A stretch of 64,000 nt of DNA, taken from assembly GCA_037783415.1 (NCBI GenBank), contig JAZGTN010000054.1, positions 1,798,001 to 1,862,000 of the forward strand, in the 5' to 3' direction. Below the pieces are notes generated by a model. The model did not search any database. It was not told where the DNA came from and worked only from the letters and a program-made list of their open reading frames with translations. A program made the position numbers and the translations under genes. Each line of letters starts with the position of its first letter. Positions within the stretch are counted from its first letter, which is position 1. Below, in pieces: positions 12,701-24,700 of this stretch. The DNA is from Leptasterias polaris. Lineage: Eukaryota > Echinodermata > Asteroidea > Forcipulatida > Asteriidae.

Positions 12701-15700
12701 GTATCCAAGTTCTTGCTTCGGACTGATAACTATCTGTATAAATAAATTAGAGAAAGACAGCCTGGGTATTCTGATTTGACTAATATTATATATTATACAT
12801 GTATGTCCCATACCGCACAATCCCCATAAGATTCAACTTAGGAATATTTGCCTGAGCAAGTCTTCCGCATATTGATCCCTCTCCTTCACAGGTAGTCAAA
12901 CCGTTATACCAACTTTACACAAAAGAAGCGGTTGTTTTACAATGCTTATTTATAACCTTAATAATAGCTAACCCATTTTAGACAAATGAAAACATTAGGT
13001 CTGGCCTAATGTATGATTCAAATGCTCCAGACTTCCATCTCCCCATACTTTTGATTTGTTCCTCCGGAACCCCACACATTGAGGCTGATGATGCAGCACC
13101 TATCCTGAAACTATGAGCTGAAAAAAGGTGTGGACGGCAACCCGATGGCCTTAATCCCCTGCTTTAAGATGTGATTAACTTGTTGGGCTGACAAAGGGTC
13201 CCCTCCGAAGTGTACAAACAAGAGCCCCTCCCTTGGAGGCCTTGCCCCTAAAAATTGTGTCATTGCCTGTACTGGGCACAATTCAGTATTGACATGCCTG
13301 CCAATAGAAATGATTGACGCTTTACCCACTTGATCCGTTTTTTAATATCTTAGTACTACTTGCAAATTCCCTTTCTGATTAACAGAAATATCACCAATAC
13401 ACAATGCCCGGGAATTTGCCAACATGTGTTTTGTAAATGAACTCACTCACCCTCAAAATCCGAAAAAGGCAAGGAAGAATGCTGCTTTAAAAAGCAGAGC
13501 TTCATATGCTGTTTTGCAGACTGACGGTAAAATTCTAACCAGACTACTCAGCACGGGAAATGTAATGGGGCATCTTGAATCTTGATGAGGGTCCAAGCAT
13601 CTACAACCCTCCTTCATATTAGAAACAATGAAACTACCAGTGGGATCCTCCCAATTGTGCAATTTATGAACATATGAAATAGCTGATACGTATGTACCAA
13701 TGGAAGAGCTGATACGTATGTACCAATGGAAGAGCTGATACGTATGTACCAATGGAAGAGCTGATACGTATGTACCAATGAAAGAGGATGCAAAAGTCTG
13801 TAAATTTAAATATGCAATATAGGCTACCACCTGATTTATGGAAGCTGGCCAATGTACATGTATTGCCTAATGACCAATCATTCCGAAAGGCTATTAAACT
13901 TTCTACTGCCCTTCTATATGTACGCTTAGTGCTAGCCGCCATTGATGCTGCTATAAAATTGCTTGAGTTCTGGCCATTAAAGGTTCCATAGGAACTATGG
14001 TACAGGAACTGCTTTCTTGTCCGCTTTGGGTGCAATTCTCCAGAACCGATCCATCTGAAAACGTGATAATGCATCTGCAATGTTATTTTGCTTTCCTGGG
14101 ATGTGTCTGGATGAAAAAGCTACATTGTTTTTCAAACACTGTAGTACAAAAAATCTGACCAACCTCATAATCATGGGGCACTTTGATGTTTTCTTATTCA
14201 AAATGTCCACAACCCCTTTATTTGACCCCTTTATCTGACCGCACTACTATGCGCTTACCCTTAAGCTCCCTACCCCATAACACCATCGCCACGATTACAG
14301 GAAACAATTCCAACCATGCAATTGATCGGTTTTCATCTTTTACCACTTCAGGCCACAACCCTTGGAACCACTTCCCTTGCAAAAAGCCTCCAAATCCCAC
14401 CCCACCACTTGCATCTGTAAATAATTGTATGTCTGCAGCACACACCCAAAACTGGTCTGGAAATATAGAAACTCCATTGTATTCTTTCAAAAATACAAGC
14501 CACATATTTAAATCACTTTTTACGCCTAGTGTTAGTCTTATTTTGTGCCATGATTTCTTGACACCACAAGTTAGGTCTATCATGCGACGAATAAAAGGGC
14601 GACATGGTGCAATTGCTTTGCAAACAAAGGACAGTGAGCCAATTAAGGACTGTATTTCTTTGAGTGTTAACTTTTGTGCCTTTGATGCATTTTCTATTTT
14701 TGATATAATTGCCTGAACCTTCTCCTCGGGGATTGACACCATTTGCTTGATGGAATCAATTTTTAGACCCAAGTACACAATTTCTGTTGTTGGGCCTACC
14801 GATTTTTCTTTTGCCAAGGGTACTCCAAGTTTTGCACACACATCTTCAAAATTATTCACAAGATGATGACAAGATAAACTCTTACTTCCGACCCCCGCGC
14901 ACAACAGGAAGTCATCTGCAAAGTGCACAATATTTTCAGTGGCCGCTGCTGATTTTGACGCCCATTCCAAAAAAGTTGAACATTTTTCAAACAAAGCTGG
15001 AGAGCACGATGCATGCCCCCATAGGGAGGGCCTTGTCCACATAAATTAAATCACCCACTTTCATCCCCAATAAACTAAAATCCTCCGGATGAACCGGCAG
15101 TAACCTAAAAGCACTTTCGATATCGGCCTTGGCCATCAGCGCCCCTCTCCCAGCTCTCATTACACAGTTAATTGCAGCATCAAATTGTGTATACTGAACT
15201 GCGCAATAATCCTTGTCAATACCGTCATTAATGGAGTCCCCATCTGGATATGACAGGTGATGAATCATGCGATACTTACCTGGAACAGCTTTTGGCACTA
15301 AACCCACTGGTGAAATTATGAGATTTGAAATTGGTCTCTGCTTAAAAGGGCCCGCAATCCTACCCAACTTAACTTCCTTTGAGATCTTCTCCAAAACCTT
15401 ATCATGTAATTGATCAACTGACTTAAGATTTGGTGCATCTCTTCCTACTCGAGCTCCTGAGTACCCCAACCTAAACCCATTTGAAAACCCATCCCTAAGA
15501 ATCCTAGCGGATTTTTTGTCCGGGTTTTGATCTAACAATGGCAATAAAGTGCTTAGCTTAATTGGTGAGGGATATTTACAACATAAGCAGACTGAATTTC
15601 TATGGCACTGCTTCGCTGCTGATTCATTATGACTATCATTTACCCCCTTTATTGCAGTTTTGGGCTCCATGTCCTGATCCATTGCACTTACTACATTTGT

Positions 15701-18700
15701 GTGCGAATTTACACTGCGCTCTGGAACAGCCTGCGCTGTTGAAATCATAGCACATTCCACCTGAAATGATTTTTCTCCACAATCCAGCTTGTGGGTTTGC
15801 CCGGGTTGGCATTGCGTATCTTTTTTGGATAGATGCATTGTTTTGAGCACGAAAATTGCTGAACTGTGGAAGCCTGACATTTTTGTTGATATTTGTTCCC
15901 AGAGCCTGATTAACCCCTGGGGCTGTGACATACAATGCCCATAATTCACCGTCAATTGAGGGCCATGACCTACAGGTGTTAATTGCTGCCTCATCCTAAA
16001 TTGACAATCATAGGTGCGCCATCCCCACCCTATGTGACGAGCTGCTGCTGTGCGTACAATTTGACAATATTTCAATAACTCTTGTGTTCTATGGGGGATG
16101 AGCTCGCAAATAAACTGATGCATATGTCAAAAACGCAGAGGTCCACGTATGAATAGAAGTAATTGGACGCTTTTGTTTATTATCTTTCCATATAATTGAA
16201 CCCCCCTCGTTTACAGCCAGCGAAAATTCTTTCATGTCTTGACTACTACTTGTACTAGGCTCGCTCTTCTCTAAAATCACAGCGAATTCTACGTACTCGC
16301 TGTTAATAATCTTAGATTTTAATGTTTGCGGTAGACCCTCGCCCAATTCGCTACAAACAGATGTCAAAGGATTCAAGGGAGTTGATGGCAAACTCATATG
16401 CGGCATGTTACTTATTCACAATAGGTATGCTTCCAGAGCCCGCTATACAATTAATTGACCCCAACATGCTACTGCTACCGACTGTATTTGTATTACACCC
16501 TGCATTCGAAGGTTGGGCACCCCCCAGTCCTATTGAAGATGATGCCATTCCTAACCTGCCACATACCCCATCCCTGTTATGCATGTAACACCCTGAATAT
16601 TGATTAGAGTTGGCCAAGTTGTACACTATAAACTCCCACTAGGGTTACTAATTCCTGACTGGCCTGACTGACCCAAGCTCTGACTGTTAACATTCATATT
16701 AAACGGCAAGCTGCCAGAAAAATTATGATTGTTCCCCCCATTCCATCTTGTCCTTGTATACCTATACCCATGCTTTGGGAGTGTTGGCCTGTTATACCTT
16801 GGGCTACATGAAAAGGCCGTGAAATATTGTGACTATTAATGCATGCTTGCATTAATCTGTGGCATTGTTCGCAATTATCGGCCCATTATAAACACTTGAT
16901 GTTTGCAACCTTCCCGTATTCACTGTACTCGTGATACCTAACGTTACTGCTGAGACTGTACTTGCACCAGCATTAGGCCTATTGAACCCGATATGTAGTG
17001 ACTCACCCGATGGTCTACCAATCGGTCCGGCTAGTAAGCAATCTGCTTCACCTCCCCCAACATCACTAAAAGCTTCTTGTCCGCCTGTAGCTCCAATTTC
17101 GCCCCCATCATCCGGTAGAACTTGTATTTCTTCGACCAGATCCTCCTGTGGTGTCTGATGGGTGACGCCCTGACTGCGGGGTTGTTGGTGTACTTCCGCA
17201 GTGACGTTGATGGTGTTCCCAGAGATCAGCGCTGCCCTGGCGTTCGCCTGGGCTCTGGTCTGTCTATCACTGCTGCTAGTACCCCGGCCCCTTAACAGTC
17301 GAGACGCTGTGTTAGCCTTGGACACCGTAACTAAGTTACCGCGGACTCCTTGAATACCACGTCCCCTACCCCGCCTTCGATTTTCACCTCGATTCCGTGC
17401 CATTTGACTGGATACTTAAGTCAAAAGGCTTGCTCTCTGCTTAAATGTATAAATTTTCAGCTTATTGACAGATAAGTTGGAAAGATTCCAAAACAAATCT
17501 GGCCAAAGACTGGTTATAATATAGTGATACAGAACCAAATCTGTTTTCGAATTGGAACCGGAAAATTAAATAATAAAAAAAATATATATATATAAAGGCG
17601 AGAATTTTTTTTAGAAACAATCTGTCTGAACTCCTTGGTGGCAGAATATCGACGTTTCCCAGAAAGACGCGCACCCTTTTCCCCGAAATGCACTGCTTTG
17701 GTTGGTTGAAAAGAACAATGGAAACATGTCTGATTGCGCCTCGACAATCACAATTGCTTAGCCCCGACTGTAACATGAATATGCATATTTCCCGGTGTTA
17801 AATCAGTTTACTGCATTACGCAATAAACTCCATTAACTCTGTGTGCAAATTCATGGGCTTAAATAGTTTATTACCTAACTGGTACTAAAGGCTATAGGTA
17901 AGGTTTGCATTATTTGCAAAAAGAAAAGTGATATTAGAATAAGTTTGTTGAGTGGTATTGGCAAGTGTTGCTGGTTCATGGACTAATTTGATACTTGTTG
18001 ACATCATCATGTTGCCAAACTTAAACGTACAAACACCTAAAAAACCCACAAAAAAAACAAAACAAAAACAGCTACATGTACTTTTACTCAACTGAGTGTC
18101 ATACATTGTCCTTATCAACTGCACAAACAATTTTTTAAAAGAACAAAATAAAGTTGGAAAAACAAATTTACTACATCAGGCTATAACATTGTGTCATGCA
18201 GTTATTTATAGATGTTTGGACAAGAGAAGATTCTGAAAGCTATTTTTTCTGTGTGAGTTAAATAACAGAGTTATGTTTTGGTAAATAAACAATTAAAAAG
18301 CCAATTACAATCCCTTCAGTACAGGCGCTGAAACACTGAGGTTAAACCCCTAGTTTTCAACATGGTGTGTCTTGGCGGTCTAGTTTACCTTTCCAAAGCT
18401 CTGATGTTGTCAGCAGCAGAGTGTGGGTTCGATACCCAGTCACGACACTTGTGCCCTTGAGCAAGGCACTTACCATAATTGCTTTGTAAGAAGTTGGGAA
18501 GGTAGTGCATCCTGCTCTACCAGCCAGGCTCCTTGTGGATGATACCATACCTACATCTGAACGAACTGCGAAGGGGGTAACCCTGTTTCAGCCCCCAGGA
18601 GTAGGTGGCAACGTGCCCCTAGTGGCAGTTGATTTGGGTTGATAGCCCAGATTAGTTAAGTGTAGCACTCACCTTTAAGTGGCTGTCCTTGGCCTTGTGA

Positions 18701-21700
18701 TGTTAGGCAATCTCTCATATAAAAAAAATCTTATAAACAAAATAAAGTGTCTAGGTTCTTTTTAATGCACTGCCCATGCAACTATAACAACAAAGTTATT
18801 AGGGTGAAGTGTTCTGTCTATAGACACAATCATTCTTTCTGGACAGGTTGAGATTCCACAGTCAACCTTTTTTGAAGGACAGAACTTAAAGTACAGCACA
18901 TTTGACCTTTTTTCCAAAAGGCTCAATTAACTTTCGCAAAAACAATTTCTTTTATCATCAACATTATAAAAAGAAAATCACAAGGAAAAACCTAGTTCAA
19001 GACTGGCAAAGAATACCATGAGAATTGTCCACAGTCTATACATTGGTACTAAAAGAGTTTGACTACTTACTTTATATTATTTCACAGTATTAAAAGTTTA
19101 CATTTGTTCACAAAATCTCAACAAATAGCCCCAAAAACTAACCTTGATCAACGATGAATTGAATCTTTTAAGCACAAGTTGATACATTTGGGTAACCCTT
19201 GAGTCAACGGTATCTTGATCATCAGACTCAACCAGAAGATACCAATAGAGATAGTTTGCAAGTGAGTAGTTATGACATGCTCTGTCAATTAGAAAAGTAG
19301 CCAGATCCATCTGATAAAGAAAACAGTGCCAATCAACTAATTAGCTAAATGAAGATATAAAATTCCAGGCAACTATAAAATTGACAAATAATTAGTTACC
19401 ATTTGGAATAACACATTTAGTACATAAAATCATTATTGTGTAATTTTGTAAATTATCTTTTCATAAGTATTTTGCCCGCCAAGTCATCACATATGTATCC
19501 AATTAAAGTTTGCATCATAAATTGGTTGTGATCCCTTGCTACACAGCAGCTAATGATTGCATGGCTTCTGACTGGCACCCCCAAAGATACTGACAATAAA
19601 GGGAGACCGCCAACATATATATAGGGCTACATAGCTCATTTGGTGGAGGGCCGGTTCATTAATCTGGAGGTCTTTGTTTCAAGTCCCACTCTAGTCAATT
19701 TTTCTTTGTTCAACCCAAACATATTTTGCAAATTTACCCAGTTTAAAAAGTCCCATCCCCTTAAGGTGATCCACTGACTGCTGCTTCCCAGGTTGTATCA
19801 TAAACTTGGTAGCTACATAGCAGCTAACTGTTGCATGGCTTCTGACTTGCACCCCCGAACAAAGATGTTGACAAAATAGGGAGACTGCTAACATTAGGGC
19901 TATTAGCTCAGTTGGTGGAGCGCAGGCACATTAACCTGCGGAGGTATTTGGTTCAAGTTCCGTTCCGCTCTAGTAATTATTTCTTTGTTCAACCCAAACT
20001 AATTTTAACAATTTACCCAGTCAGTTTCCCTCGTGATTTATTACTTGACAATTAAAAATGCAATAGGAACTAAGTTAATGAGTCCAAATAGACCAACTAG
20101 ACCAGCTGTTATTTAACCTAAGTGTCAAATGTACATCAACATATAAATGATGAGTAAACAAGACCCGAACTTAGAGGTAAATGTACGATTAATCAAGGAG
20201 CTACCATTACTTGTCCTTTGTAGTGCAGGGACTACTGAGTTAAGTTGGTAATAGATTTGTACATTTTTCTCTGTTCGTATATATATCAAGTTTGATAATG
20301 GGAAAAGGCAAAGGAGTGAGTGTTGCAAAGTACTTTTAATTCAGTAATTCAATTTGTTTAGATGTCAGTTATAACAACAATGTTTTATGTTTAAATTAAA
20401 AACAATAATTAGACATACATTCATAGACCATAATCATAATTTGTTTATTTCTAAAGGTAAATTATTAACAAAATATAAAATTCAACAATACTTTTATGAA
20501 TGATACATAGCCGAAATGTACAAAAACATACATAAAATTAATTAATTTTCCCCCCCTAACATAGACAAAGATTTTGACATGACAATGAAAAAAAAAAAAA
20601 AGTCCCTCCATTGTAAAATACAATGAGTCAAAAGGTCAAATTTAAGGAGGTTTCATTGAATTTTATTGAAAGTCAGTTATGAACCAAAACATCCCCATAA
20701 ACAAAATGTAGAGACCCTTCTTTCTCTGAATGATGTCATCAGAAGTTTTGGATTTGACAAATTTTGCACTTGAAAGGTATCAAATGCAATGGCAACCGTT
20801 CTATAAAAAGGGCACCACATGCACTTAAGTCTGGCCAGCACACACTATAGACTTGATTTCAAGTCTGAGATCGCGGTTTTCTCTGCATCAGCTATGCAAA
20901 GATTGGCCCCCCGCAGATTGGCTATTTTACGCCTTAACCCACTATCATAGGTTAATGTCGCAGGTCTACCACAAGAGGGCGCTATTTCAGGCAATTTAAT
21001 TGGCTATTAGATAAACTAAAAAACCACAATCACAGACTTGGAAACAAGTCTAGCACACACTGTGCAGCGACTTTTTGCTCGGCTCATGCATGATAATCAA
21101 ACGTGTGAGGAGTATTCGCATAGCTCGGCTTTCCTATGGATATGGATCAACAGCCAATCACAGCGTGCTGGCTGTGGGACTTTGGACTTGATGTGTTTGT
21201 AGGCTACTGCTTGTACTGTATCCAAAATGTGTTGTGTGATGTGTCGCGCCGCTGTGCACATGCGTGGACTACCACCCATCAATCACACAGTCACAATGTA
21301 ATAAATGTTTCATACACATGTTTGTTACAACTTTCTAATGCCTCACTGTGGTGGAATGTTTAATTCCTCTGTGGTCAGTCAGGAGGGCAGAGAGTAGAAT
21401 TGCCTTGGAGTATATCCTGACTAATGTTTGTGGTTAATAAGTGAGCATATTCAGTATTGCTGCACAGCATAGTTTATCGATATACATTATCTTTTAGTGC
21501 ACTGCGTTATATCGGGTTGGTACAGCAATCCATATGTGACCACCCCTACATTTCCATTATTATTTCCTTGGATCATTGTTTATTACTAATTTAATAAAGC
21601 CCCTTTCACATGAGCGCTCAAAACGATGGTCGTTTGCTACAAAATCGCATCGGTGAAATAAAATTGCAAAATTGCATCTTGTGAAATGAATCCGTATTAA

Positions 21701-24700
21701 ATAATTGATAACATCATCCATGACGCCGAACTGAAATATATTCAAACAAACGTTAGGGTCTTGGTATCTATGAAATGTGACCTTCATTATGCAATATTAC
21801 TTGCAGTGAAGTAAAACAGCGACAAGGTAGCTGTTGCAAGTGCCCCCTGAAATTTAGTGCGCAGCGTCCATGTAATTTTAGGATTGTTTGCCTCCATAAA
21901 CTCCTCCTTTACTGCAAATACTAAAGTACACTCTGTATCTGTATCTGTACATGTACAATCACCCATAGGTTGTCGTCGTACGTGGTCATCAGGGTCAGGG
22001 TGCGCAGCAGTTAAATATTTGGGCGGGCCATTGAAATTAAATTGGCCATGTTCAGGGTGTCTAATGCGTGCTTGAATGTCTTGATGTCGGTTGCATGCAG
22101 AAGGGATGTCAGGATGAAGTTGATTCCATTCAGGTATAGTCTTGGGGTAAAGTGAATGATGATAACAATCTTTGTATCCAGTGTTGACTTTGTAAGAAAA
22201 GGGTCCAGATTAACATGTTGAAACCTGGCTGGATGAATATTGAGAGGTGAGTTTGTCTTTGATGTTATTTGGTGTAATACCGTGTGTCTCTTTGTAAAGT
22301 GTCGTCAACCGTAGTTTGGTCCTACGATCCTGGAGTGTCTCCCATCCCAACTGTTTTAGAATTGTTGTGATGCTTGACTCCCGACTGTATAATATTGAAC
22401 CGTAAATCTGGCAGCCAAATGTTGAATTCTCTCAAGCTTCTGTTTGTTTACAGTATGCTGTGGGTCCCAGACAGCTGAGCAGTACTCCAAGCAGGATCGG
22501 ACTAAGGACTTGTATGCAATTGATTTGGTGTTACTGTTGCAATAGTAGCTTTGTTTCTCTTAAGTAAGCCAAGCATCCAGTGTGTCGACCATCTGAGATT
22601 ATTACTAATGTAACGCAGAGTTTTAGAGATGATTTAGAATATGTTCTGCACTCTATATTTTCTCTGGTTAACGGAGAGTCCTGAGCGAGCGAGCGGAGTG
22701 GAGTGTATTCTATAGTTGACAACGACTGAAGAAAAGCACTTGGAACAATTTGTATGGGTCTGCTCTTATTTTTATTAAGGTGACTTCTAACATACAATTA
22801 CTACAGAGGTGCTGAACCTAGCTCGTAGGTGTGTGAGAGGCGAGTCTCTTGCACTAAGGCATAAGGGAAAGTCGAAGGAGTAGTCGAGGCCCAGAGTGAA
22901 AGTTGGGGAGAGGTTATAAAGGGTTTCTGGAAGTGGAGTAGGTATATTTAGAAATGATGTCACAGAGAAACTACATAAGACCAATGACATCATTTCCTAG
23001 AACAAGATCATGGTCAAGATGTTTACAACTATTGGCATGATTGGTGGGGAAGGTCAGCCAGGGAGGCTGAGGTCAGTCGAGGGTCAGGGGAGTCTGAGGT
23101 CAGTAGTGGGCAATGATATGGCCACCTGTTATGTGCGAACAACTATATTGGTGGGAATTCTAAAGTTAGTGAGAAATCGTCCTTACACTAAGTTCAACAC
23201 CAAGGTGGGGATGGTGTTTAACCTCTTCCAGCTCGGGATTGCCCTTGAAGTCTTTGGAATCAATAAAATTCTTCCTGTGTGTGACATGCATAACAAAACA
23301 ATTAGATGTATTAAAAGACATTTGCCAATCTTGTTTCCATGTAACGAGTGTGTCGATATCTTTTTGAAGATGGTCCGAGTCAGTCTGGTTTTAAATTTCT
23401 TGATAGAGAGTGAGGTCATCTCCAAAAAGTTGAATACTTGAGAGGATGTCTTGGGGCAAATCATTGATATACACCAAAAACAAAAGGGGACCAAAAGTAC
23501 CGTCCGTAGCTTCCCCTGCGAAGGTAACATCTAACTTATTGGAAGAAACTCCTTCAAGGCAAACTGATGTTGGCGCTGGGTGAGAAAACAGTCAATCCAC
23601 TTCAAAGTGCTATTCCCGATGCCAATGTTGTGAAGTTTACCCAAGAGGCACTGATGGGGCACAGAGTCAAACGCTTTGCAAAAAACCATTATAATTAAGT
23701 CCGCCAGACTTCTATTATCAAGGATTTCAGCAAGATCATCAACTAAGCTGCAAACTGAGTGTCACAAGAACAGCCCCTCAGAGATTTGATTACCGTATTT
23801 TCCTGCGGATAAGACGCTCGGCGAACAAGACGCAGGACCCTAAAATGACCCAAAACAAATTCAAACGTCAACAGAAAAGGCGCACCGCCGCATAAGACGC
23901 ATGTTTAACAGCACACAGAAGAACACCAGGCGCCACCCGGTGTCGGTACATTGACACAAAGACGTCATTTTGTTGCCTTTTGGAGCGTTCACACTATTCG
24001 AAGCATGAATGAAACCGTAACCACATGGGCGTGTAGAGCCACGCAGAAAAGACCAACGTAAATTGATACCGACCTTCGTCCATCCATTCAGCCAACGCTG
24101 TGCATTGTTAATAATATGAAGTCCGGCCCAATCAGCGGCCAGAAACGATGGTCCACGCACACTGTCTGAACATGGTCTGAAGATATTGCAACACGAACCC
24201 AGGCCCTCCTAGCCTGAACATCCGACGTCCCACAACGAGGATCCTTGCTGATAAAGACAAGTTACCAGTCTAAGCCCCTCCGAGCCAGTAGATGTTGCGC
24301 CCTCTACCGGTGACTAATACCAAAACTAGCGTCGCCTTTATAATACCTTACGCAAATAATCCCGTCACACCCGGGAAGACGTAACAAAATATTTCATTAT
24401 ATATATTTGTTTAAGTTTTTGAATTTTTTTTTTTTGTATATAAAATTATTTTCCATTATTTCAAACCTTTAATTTGTTAATCTCGTTCATAAGATTTTGT
24501 TTTAAAGTTCTTTTTATTTATTTCAAACTTATAATCTCGTTCATAGGATATTTGTTTAAAACATCTCTCCTCTTCTTTAATAATGTTAGTTTTGTTTTCA
24601 AGGATCATTACCTTGTTTTCAAGGATCATTACCTTGTTTTCAAGGATCATTATTTTATTTGATAAATGAAATAAACGAAACAGACACATGAACCATAATA

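Larger units (their letters stand above)
11538..17460 (-). mobile_element. Ngaro-type tyrosine-recombinase retrotransposon with SGNH hydrolase
   Basis: Minus-strand order is an arginine/glycine-rich first ORF, a zinc-finger gag, RT, RNase H, tyrosine recombinase and SGNH hydrolase. Ngaro elements are a DIRS-order group using a tyrosine recombinase instead of a DDE integrase, with split direct repeats rather than LTRs; from memory, some members carry a hydrolase. This copy is nearly full length but has several frameshifts. Candidate split direct repeats lie at 11746-11785 and 11849-11884. Outer limits are estimates. It occupies nearly 6 kb of the 14.3-kb PIK3C3 intron, in the same orientation as the gene. 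Confidence 0.8.

Noticed and set aside
13681..13784. Possible CRISPR-like array
   Set aside because: Copies are directly adjacent with no spacers, in a eukaryotic retrotransposon. It is a simple tandem repeat.
19907..19980. Possible tRNA gene
   Set aside because: Acceptor arms do not pair, the anticodon loop has eight bases, and a diverged copy lies 270 bp away. It is a tRNA-derived repeat.
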